From the NCBI RefSeq assembly GCF_020740795.1, contig NC_067282.1, positions 170,964,274-171,028,273 of the forward strand: 64,000 nt of DNA. The letters are read 5' to 3'. The notes under the pieces were generated by a model. The model made no database searches and had not been told where the DNA came from. It saw only the letters and a list, made by a program, of their open reading frames with translations. Positions 40,801 through 49,400 of the stretch are shown here, in pieces. The position numbers were made by a program, and so were the translations under genes. The stretch's first letter is position 1. Every line of letters starts with the position of its first letter. Origin of the DNA: Apus apus (lineage: Eukaryota; Chordata; Aves; Apodiformes; Apodidae).

Positions 40801-42600
40801 GAGACCAACATGGCTATCCTCATCTTCCTAAAAACTCCTCAAAAGGGACACTCAGTGAACGCATTGAGTGTTGTGATGCAGAAAGCACCTGTCTCTCCTG
40901 CTCCAGTATTCAAAATATGAGATGCTGCTAAAAAATTTCGCTGTCTCACCAGCAATTATAAAATGTCAGAAAACCAGCAGGTGATAATGAAAAAATGTAC
41001 GTGCCTTTGAGAGGAGAGAGCAAGCAATGTATCATGCAGCAGCCCTTTCTTTCAGACCAGCAGAGCTGCTGCTGACAAACCAGACACAGAGGATTACTCG
41101 AGCCCTGCTTGAGCAGTGCAGACATCCACCAGAGCTCCTGCAAATCTGTGCAAGCTCTGCTCTGAGCACACTCAGGCCTGCAAAGCCAATGAGTCAGTGA
41201 GCCAGCTCTGCCCTGTGGAGCTGCAGGTAGCACATCGAGCTTGGCCTGGGGCTGCACGGCCACCTCCGTCCAGCAATGACCCAGCATCCCTGCCACTTAG
41301 CAACGTTTTCTAGCCTAGTTTTGGGGCAGTGTTATCACAGCTATCCCCTCCCAGCAGCTGGCGCGGAGCACAGGCCAGGAGCAGTCAGGTGTACCAGCAA
41401 TGTTAGCCCACATTCTACTCCAGCTGGGACTTGGACATTCACTCCCTCCCCCTTTGCCGGCTCCCTGTGAGTCGCGCTGCAGTCAGTGGCACTGGAGGGA
41501 TCTCTGCTGGCTTTCCCCTGCTGCCAGGACAGGATAGGAGCAACTGCCAGGCTACTGAGGTGGTGGTGGGCAACAACATCTCAGGATGTGGGTCCTCACT
41601 AGCACTGGGCAAGGCCACAAGCACTTGGAATACACAAAGAATGGCAAGGAGCGGCAGGTTGCTGATCCCATCCTTTGACTTGTTTATAAACAAACAATGT
41701 AAAAAGAAGCACAGGCACCCAGGGGTTTGCTTTCCCTCAAAACTACTTGCACCTTTTGCCTGCATGGGTTGTTCCTCCCCTCCCTTCTCCCAACCTCTCC
41801 ATCCCATGCACCACCTCCTGTGCCACCACACCTGCCTGCTTATTTGTGGGAAGCCAATGTGGTTTGAGATGGTTTTATCAGACAAAGACTTGGAAATGTT
41901 TGTGGTTCTTTTGAAGTGTGCAGTGAGGCAGTAACTGCTGCTCATAGGATGGAGCACATCTGAAACAGCATTCTGGAGGCTGGGCCTGAGCACCTACAGC
42001 CCAGCATGGTCTTACACTGCAAACCACTTCTGTGCCCTAAATCTTGTTAAAACTTCTGTGTCAGTCAAAGTCACCTTGTGCAAGCCCTGAAGGCTCTTCA
42101 GTGGAGAAGCATGTGCAGAAGATGCCCTTCACACATGCACTTTCCTGCAGCATGTGGGTCTATCATTCCCACACACATCTCTCCTGGAGGAGTACACTTT
42201 CCCACAGATGCTGCGACCAATGCAGAGGAGTCCAAACACAGCAGCTTCTGGGTACTTGAAAAACCAACCACCCACACAGTCTCTGCTGGCTGATGACACA
42301 TGGGCTGAAGGTGCTCAGCTGGGACAACTAGGCATCTCAAATCACTGGTAGGGCTCCATGATGTCACCCCACTTTGCACGAATCTTGTGCCAACAAAGAG
42401 TGAGCAAAACTGAAGCAGACAAAGCAAAACAAGGACAGGGATGCATTAGGATGACTTGTCTGTTCATGCTTCAGTGAAGCAGGTCAGATGATGGCATTGG
42501 CTCCCTGCCCATCAGTCAGGTGTAGCTGCTGCCTGCAGGCACCAGGTAATGCAAGAAAAGCAGCTCAAGGAAAACTGAAGACCCATGAAACCACCCACCC
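25837..42600. other. Large intergenic stretch, no gene or clear mobile element recognised
   Basis: About 16.8 kb without a recognisable exon, RNA gene or CR1 copy. Small features are a GTTT repeat at about 28570-28590, GT-rich sequence at about 29139-29153, A-rich runs at about 32789-32810 and a short tandem duplication at 35648-35682. From about 39.9 to 42.5 kb the sequence is locally GC-richer, which gives long overlapping open frames on both strands (for example 41431-41934 and 41439-41993). Their mutual overlap and lack of domains argue against coding. Confidence 0.5.
35648..35682. repeat. Short tandem duplication, unit about 18 bp
   Basis: GAAGAACCTTTTCCTTGA is followed immediately by GAAGAACCTTTTCCTTT, two near-identical adjacent copies. 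Confidence 0.75.
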
Positions 42601-42732
42601 TAGTTCTGTATGAACAATTTCATATGGTTTAATATACATGTTGTAGAGATCTGAAACAGATTAAAAGTCTCTCTTCAAATGCTGAACTTTAACTTTTACC
42701 TGAATTGGAAATATCAGTGTAAAGGGCTGCAT

Positions 42733-42738
42733 TTTATT
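42733..42738 (-). terminator. Candidate distal poly(A) signal, AATAAA
   Basis: Minus-strand AATAAA about 2.9 kb after the TBC1D30 stop codon. The following transcript sequence has little GU enrichment. It is listed because vertebrate TBC1D30 3' UTRs can be several kilobases long. Confidence 0.2.
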
Positions 42739-43661
42739 TTTCCTTGAAATTAAATTTTGTTGCCTTGTAGCAACCTCTTCCATTATTTTGAATGAATTCT
42801 GGTACTATTTTTGTTAGGCATACAAAATTATGCTTTCTCTAGCTGCAGTTGTGGCTGAAAACAACTGCTTACTGCCTGCAATTCTGAAAAATGGATTTCC
42901 ACAACCTACTGTTTTTACCCTCAAAATGTAGGCAATCTGAATAATCTCAGAACAGTTTCAGACCTGTTTCCACTTACACGACTTAAGTGTCCTCAAAACT
43001 GAATCAAATGCCCATCTCTTGAAAGCTTTCATTTGAGGATGGTGAAACATTCTCAGAAATAAAAGTCAATCTGATCCTGATAAAATACTTTGTGAAAAAA
43101 AAGACTTACAGAGTTTAAAAAAGAACCCAACAAATGAGAAAGGTCATTTAACCACATGGAAGAGAACATGATTATCAGGAGGCCTCAAGGAGAACAAAAT
43201 GCAGAGGTTTTTGCAGCAGAGACTCCCACCACTATGCTTCCCAAGGTCCCCAGTGCTGCAATGCCACTCTTTCAAGCCCAGCTGCATCAGCAGACCTTGT
43301 TTGCTGAAGGGATTCTTTAAGGAAAAATAAGTGAAAATTTGTCTGGAGTTTCTTGGTTCTCTGGACCTCATCCTAATCTTCCACCTCAGTACCAAGTGAT
43401 GAAGTTGCTTCTTTGTGTGTGTCCAACACAGATTTCCTTTGTGATTTCCAGAGTGAACATCCTTTGAGGTACTGAACAGCCAGAATGACATTAAATTTTC
43501 TGATCTAGCAGTACTTCAAGATAACTTCCTGCAGCAAACAGCATCAACCTAATGCACTGAGCTGCCATGGTTCCTTCACCTCAACCCGAAAGGCCCAAGT
43601 ACAAACTCCTCAGGTAACGCACAACAATTATTGATTCAGTCTGAATTGCTAGAATCAGTAT

Positions 43662-43667
43662 TTTATT
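43662..43667 (-). terminator. Candidate poly(A) signal, AATAAA with GU-rich downstream element
   Basis: Minus-strand AATAAA about 2 kb after the TBC1D30 stop codon, followed roughly 35-40 nt later by TTGTTGTGCG. It forms a plausible tandem pair with the signal at 43798-43803. Confidence 0.35.
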
Positions 43668-43797
43668 GGCATTTCTTTACCCAGACCAGTATCTGTGCAA
43701 AGCTGGCTAATTTCCCTTTGCTTATTCACATCTCAATGTGTTGAAAATTCATGCACATACTTGTGACATTTTAGTAGCTGTTGCACAACGACAGTTC

Positions 43798-43803
43798 TTT
43801 TAT
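43798..43803 (-). terminator. Candidate poly(A) signal, AATAAA with GU-rich downstream element
   Basis: Minus-strand AATAAA followed within about 10-20 nt by TGTCGTTGTGC and later by GTATGTGC. This AATAAA plus GU-rich layout is typical of vertebrate cleavage sites. It lies about 1.86 kb after the TBC1D30 stop codon. Confidence 0.35.
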
Positions 43804-44063
43804 TTTCCAGGATTTACTGCTCAGTGCCCAGGCTCTGTGATTCACTGAAGCTAAGGAAAACTGGGGAGAATGATTCACAGTAGAATTCCAAGAAGTCCAT
43901 TTCTTCTAAATCAAGGCAGAAACAATTCTCATACAATCTGTAATCAGTGACAAAATTCTACATTACTTTAAATTTACTTAGTGCTATAAATACTCACTAG
44001 TGACAATACTACTCTCACCTGAAAATAAGGCAGGGGCAAGATCTGATCTACATCTGGTTTATA

Positions 44064-44069
44064 TTTATT
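44064..44069 (-). terminator. Candidate poly(A) signal, AATAAA
   Basis: AATAAA on the minus strand about 1.6 kb after the stop codon, within an AT-rich segment. No strong GU-rich element is visible just downstream. Confidence 0.25.
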
Positions 44070-44201
44070 ATCCACGCTTGTATATGATTTTATATGCATA
44101 CACTTGTATCAAACAACAACAAAATAAAACTGTCCTCACAACAATAAACAGGGTATATTGTACAGCTTATAAATTATGATATACAGTAAAACTGATCTTA
44201 C

Positions 44202-44220
44202 ATCCCATAAGTTATGGGAT
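44202..44220. repeat. Perfect 9-bp inverted repeat around one base
   Basis: ATCCCATAA and TTATGGGAT flank a single central G with no mismatch. It lies in the probable TBC1D30 3' UTR. It could be a symmetric protein-binding site on DNA. As RNA the one-base loop would prevent the central pairs from forming. Confidence 0.7.
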
Positions 44221-45401
44221 ACATTGAGAAACAGACAATGATGTATTCTTTGCAAATTTAACAAAGGATTTTAAAAGAGGAAGCAAGATTTTACGTACAA
44301 TGGGGCTGATTCATCATTGCTGCTTTTACTCCAGTTTAAAATAAAGGTGTTTTCATGTAATGGGAAACATGGAAGCAGTAACATAATGAATCACATTCAA
44401 TACATACAATTCACTAGAGCTGTAATATTAAATATTATTATTTAAAAATTGACTGCTTGATTTTGCAACCCTGAAGTCAAATTGTTCACATTTAGTTTCC
44501 TTGCCTGCCTTTTTAATGTATGCAGAAAAGAAATAAATTGTTTGTCTTAAAGTATTGGCCAGCTTTGCTTTTTGATGTGGAAGGAAATACTCAGCTCATC
44601 ACTTTGCCATTGCTCTTCCACACCAAACCAGAACCAAGCCATGGAAGCCCATGGCAGTCCCACAGGTCTGGCTGATATGTTGGCTTTTAATGACATGTGT
44701 CACCCTAAGTATCTAATAACTCTATTTGTAGGATTTAAAACCCTAAACTACTTTGAAACATTCACATATTTTACCTACTGCTAAGCTGGCAAATACGATT
44801 TAATTACAATTGTGTAATCTAGTCATGCTTTTACACCCACTGAACTCAAGGTGTGCCATAATATTCATACAACTACACATATAGTTGTACCTAATTGCTA
44901 ATTTTGCAGTGCTGCAACTCTCCAGCACTAACAGAAATGTATGTACATATGGAACAGAAAAGGAGCAAACCAGTGCTGTGGATGGACTGATGTCTGCTAT
45001 TCTCATGCTTACTGATGACATCTATATTAAAAACAGTATCAGCAGAGGACTGCTGTGGGAAGAGAAGCACAAAATTCTGCTCAACATCTGAAGCCAGATG
45101 GCCCAGTAGGTAAGTCATAATGTCAGAGACAAAGTGACACTTTTGACTGCTAGGGCTGCTTGTGCTTCTCGTAGTCCTGGCTTCTCCACCTCCTCACAGA
45201 GCACGATGCTGGCGCCTAATGGGGAAGCTGCGTAACAGTCATTAAAACTGTTTTATGGTTTTGCTGCATCAGACAATTTGTCCTTCAAGCTTTGAAAGAC
45301 ACAGGAGGCAGCCATGGGGGGCTGAGGGTTTAAAGGCAGCTGGTGATTTTATGTCTGGATTAGATTTAAAGGAACAGTATGCTTCACCCTGCAAATCAAT
45401 G

Positions 45402-45407
45402 TTTATT
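45402..45407 (-). terminator. Candidate proximal poly(A) signal, AATAAA
   Basis: TTTATT on the plus strand is AATAAA on the TBC1D30 strand, about 255 nt after the stop codon. The downstream sequence is not clearly GU- or U-rich, so use of this signal is uncertain. Confidence 0.3.
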
Positions 45408-45659
45408 TTGCAACAGAACCATCAGAATCGACATTAGGGTGCCAGAGTGCATCTTCACTAATCTATCCCATAACAACACGGGAACACAACTTTGAAAAAC
45501 ACATAGTTATACATCTGGTAACCACTTCTGTCCCCATTACTTACTTAAAGATTAGAAACCCTTTGGGGGACACAGACACACACATTAAAACAAAAAAAAA
45601 AAAAGAAAAAAAAGCAGTAACAAATTTTTTGTTGCTGTCAGAAAGTGCCACATAGTCCA

Positions 45660-46441
45660 TCATCGTTTCCTGGTCCCACCGTTGCCACTGGTAGACTTAC
45701 TGAAACTTCTGCTCATTTGTGGGAAGTGAACAGTTGGTGTTCTTTCAGTGGGGCCATACAGCCCTAAATTCCTGGCTGTAGCTGACTTCCGAAGAGGCTT
45801 GACACTGGGGAAAGGATTGAAGACTTGTGGCTTTAGGTTCCCAGGCTGGGGAGATTTAGCTGAGTTTCCACTGTCACTGGACAAACTGGAGGACTCTGAT
45901 AAACATTGCTGGCCGGACTGATGGGATGTTGACTCAGCATCAGTTTTGTTATCTGAAGTGAGTTCTAGTGCTTCCAGTTTTAGCTGAACCACTGACATGT
46001 TTGTACTGCTGTCTGTAGAGACTGGCTCAGACAACTGCCCATCAGTTTTGCGAGTAGTCCTGTCATCCAAACCACCTCCTTCTCTTTCTCCAAAGTCAGA
46101 ATGCTTGGAAGTCTCCTCCTTTGCACCAGGACTATTTGTTTTATAGCTCTCACTCTGCTCATCTATCAGTCCTATGGTATCCCCATAGCCCAGCTGGCCC
46201 TTGGCCCTTGCAATGTTCTTTCGATGAACTCGTATGTGTGTGCGCCATGGAGAGTTGAGTTTTGTTTTAAGATCTTCTTGGGGAATGGGAGACATCTTCC
46301 CTGTGGCATGACTTGGGATGTGAATAACAGCATTTTTGAGAGATCTGTTATTCAATTTCATCTTCTTTCCTAAAAGGAGGTGGTTTATCACCGGGGAATG
46401 GTTTACCTGAGAAGGGAGGAGGCTGGTAACTGGTCCTTTGT
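45660..46441 (-). CDS. TBC1D30: TBC1D30 terminal coding exon with stop codon
   Basis: This exon contributes 782 coding nt, from acceptor TTTCTTTCAG to TGA at 45662-45660. It begins [20 protein letters not shown] and continues with the conserved block [18 protein letters not shown] long Ser/Thr/Asp-rich linker follows that looks disordered and, compared with the human protein as I recall it, is poorly conserved. The end is strongly conserved: [20 protein letters not shown], then a segment with [20 protein letters not shown], and a basic RKR C-terminus. The linker contains many possible Ser/Thr phosphorylation sites. The start is set by the phase of the exon to the right, where G joins AC to make an aspartate codon. 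Confidence 0.96.
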
Positions 46442-49400
46442 CTGAAAGAAAGTGTTTAAAAGAAACACGATACTGTTAAAGATCAAAATAAAGCAATGTT
46501 CTAAGGATCCACCACCAAATTTTATGCCTCCTGAAGTACCGAAAGATTTGTAGAACTGACTTCTATTTAAAAAAAATAAAAATAAAGAAAATTCACTGAA
46601 TGTCTCTTACTTCATGGAGTTGAACACAAAGTTGTTAAGTTCTATAATAAAGATTTCCTGTCCTCCACCTCTGCTCCTTATCTATAGGTAAGTCCTGAGC
46701 CAGGAACACCATGAAAATAAATAATTAAAATAGCTCCTTGATTTTTTTAATTGCACTGTAACTGATAGTTAAATATTAACTTCTGATCTTTCCCCTCTTT
46801 CATTTCTCTTCCAACTGTAAGAGGCAATTCAGTCCCTATGTGAGGTCAGTCAAACAAGCCTCTGCACGAGGCTTGTGTGACTGGAGAACAACCAATGTAT
46901 TTTTAATGGATAAACCACATTAAATCCTTTCTATAAGGTCCTCTTACTAAACCAGAGCAGTAGACTCAGAATTAGGTAATTAGATGACAGACTGATTAAA
47001 CCACAAACCCAGCCCAGCATCATGATTAGTAAGATTAGAAAGGCTTGTGTTTGGAGGTGGGAGTTGGCAATCCTTGGAAATCAACATTTTACTGTTTGCA
47101 CTGTTTCTGATGGCTACAGTCTTTGTTCAAAGGAAATGCTTTGCCAATATTTTAAAGATATTTTTTCCTTACAGATTATGCTAATGAAAAGTTAAATCTC
47201 AATGTATTCAAATCACAGAATCATAGAACCATTTAGGTTGGAAAAGACCTTTAAGATCAAATGCTCCTGCTGGGACAAGTTTAGACCATCTAGAGGAGGA
47301 ATAAAAGCTCTCCACAGCGGCCCATCTGCTTGGTTCAATGCTGACTTAGAAAGATGACAGCTCAGTGGGGAGGAATGTCTGGGGTGGGCTGTGTGCAGCC
47401 TGAACACCCACTCAAACCTTCAGCTGCACCATCCGTGCGACCCCCCGCATGGTTCCGCTGGGGAACAACAGGCCCCCACATAGACTGCTGAATAACAGCC
47501 TGATGTCCTGCTCCCTCCTCACAGCAGGGTCATTATGGCTAAGTAAACTGTCAGCCACAATGGAATCTCTAAGCCAGCTCTTCAGCTGTCTACTTGGCCA
47601 TGTCCAGAGGAACTCAGAGGAGTTAGGATAATATGGACCAGATAGGAAACTACCTGCCACTTGATCTGAACTGTACTCATCTCCTTATTTCACTTTTTCC
47701 AGTGCAGCAGTTAGTCAATTCCAAGAATGCCAAAGATTTAAAGTTTTTAATCAGAGAGGTCAACAAAATGCACCCAGATAGCGAAGACACTTTTAAATAC
47801 CATTGTTCAGCTGATCCCTGGGACCTAAAAAAATACCAGGGTCGTCATCTTCAGATCCTGACAAAAGAAGAAAAAACATCACCTTCTCATTCACAATCTG
47901 CCTGTATGAAGTGAAACCCACTTTACTGCTAACCTGTTATATACTCCATCACTCTCATGTTTTCTCTGCTTGGTTAAATGTAAAATAACTTTGTTTGCCT
48001 TGTCTCCTATGATGAAGTTAGCCTGTAATACATCATTAAACGAAGCATGTTTTGGTAGGTTACCTGCTCTGATATACACATGGTGAACCTGCTGTTGCTG
48101 CTTCTTCTTTATCCTGGAATATTGCTTTTTCAGTGCATTAATATCAGTGGTCATACGCTCCATCATCATGCTGTTAAAAGCAGCATGATACTCGCTTCGG
48201 CAGGAGTCTATTGCTCCTGGACTTAGTTCTGCAATGTTACTGGAACCCAGACTTTGTTCTTCATTCTGATCTGCACAGAGTGGAAATAAAGTGAAGATGA
48301 ATAGTAAATTGGCATGCTCAAGAGTTCTGCTCATTATCTATGAGGGAAGTCTATGTATGATTCCTATTGTCTTATTTACCTGTAGTCTTTAATTTTAAAA
48401 ATATCATAATATTGATAATAAAGTTGCATTAACAAATCTGCTCTGTTTATAGTAAGAAGTACTGCATTTCTAGAACTACTGCTTAAGAATAACAAGGGTT
48501 TGAGAGGAGTTTAAAGAGTTAAAAAATAAATTGACATAGGAATGCAAAGCTATAAGCAGAGTCCCTCAATTTACCCAGCAGTACATCAAGCCATCACTAA
48601 AGTAATTCAGAAACTTGTTACTAAAGACACTCAATTGGTGGAAGAGGATGCTAATAATGCAAGTTACAAAATACATTACAGTCAAGCCAGCATGAGACTA
48701 AACAACCAACTTAGTGATACCAGCAAGAAGCATCAAGAAACAGAGCACCACAGGGAGAAAGCTGCTGGTAGCAACCAAAGGGACAGGCACTGAGCAGCTG
48801 AGGATCAGACAACTTGAGAGCACCTCTGACCAGCAGCTGCAGAGCAACAGCAGCAGTGCAATTTATTTTCACAGCTGCTTCTGACGCACCACCAAACCGA
48901 CACTGCAGGGTCAAGGGGTAATTCTTTTTCAAGGGATGTTTGTTTGTCTTTGTCTTAGTTTGCAACAGCAGTTTCATGTTCTGACTAAGTGCTAGCTTGA
49001 AGCAGCAGGTAGAACAGACAGTTGTCAGGAAGGGAAAAGCAAAACACCACAGCAATCAAGAGGAAAATGGCAGCTTATGGGTCTCAGCAAAACAAAGCTA
49101 CAAGAATGATGATGAGTAATTGGATAACAGCGACTGCTACATCACTCTGGGTTTTTTTAGGGGTAAGGTAGGGGTGGGCTGGGGATAAATAACTACAGCC
49201 TCTCTCTGGGTATCATGAAATCACTGTTGATCCAGTACATAAAGACTGCTAAAAGTTAGCAAATTATCTGCCTCTCTTGTATGGATCAGAATTTTGTGCT
49301 GCTTGTAGAGCTTGCACAGATGAACATACAATTCTGTCATAAATCTTATTTCCATGTGGAGGGATGTGAAAAATAGTTTTGTCTGACATTTTGTCAGAAC

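Larger units (their letters stand above)
43640..45659 (-). other. TBC1D30: Probable 3' UTR of TBC1D30 (end not fixed)
   Basis: The sequence after the TGA at 45660 must begin the 3' UTR of the terminal exon. The stretch is unique-looking, AT-rich and free of recognisable repeats apart from an A-run at about 45590-45612, which is a U-run in the transcript. The left limit given here is a choice: just past an AATAAA (minus strand, 43667-43662) that is followed by a GU-rich stretch. The real end could be as near as about 45.38 kb or as far as about 42.7 kb. Confidence 0.5.

Noticed and set aside
41439..41993. 184-codon minus-strand and 167-codon plus-strand open frames that overlap
   Set aside because: Both lie in a GC-richer patch, overlap each other, have no recognisable domain and no supporting splice structure. 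Chance frames are more likely.
1..42600. Exons of WIF1, the expected neighbour
   Set aside because: I looked for its EGF repeats and C-terminal sequence among the plus-strand frames and found nothing convincing. The gene probably lies left of the window.
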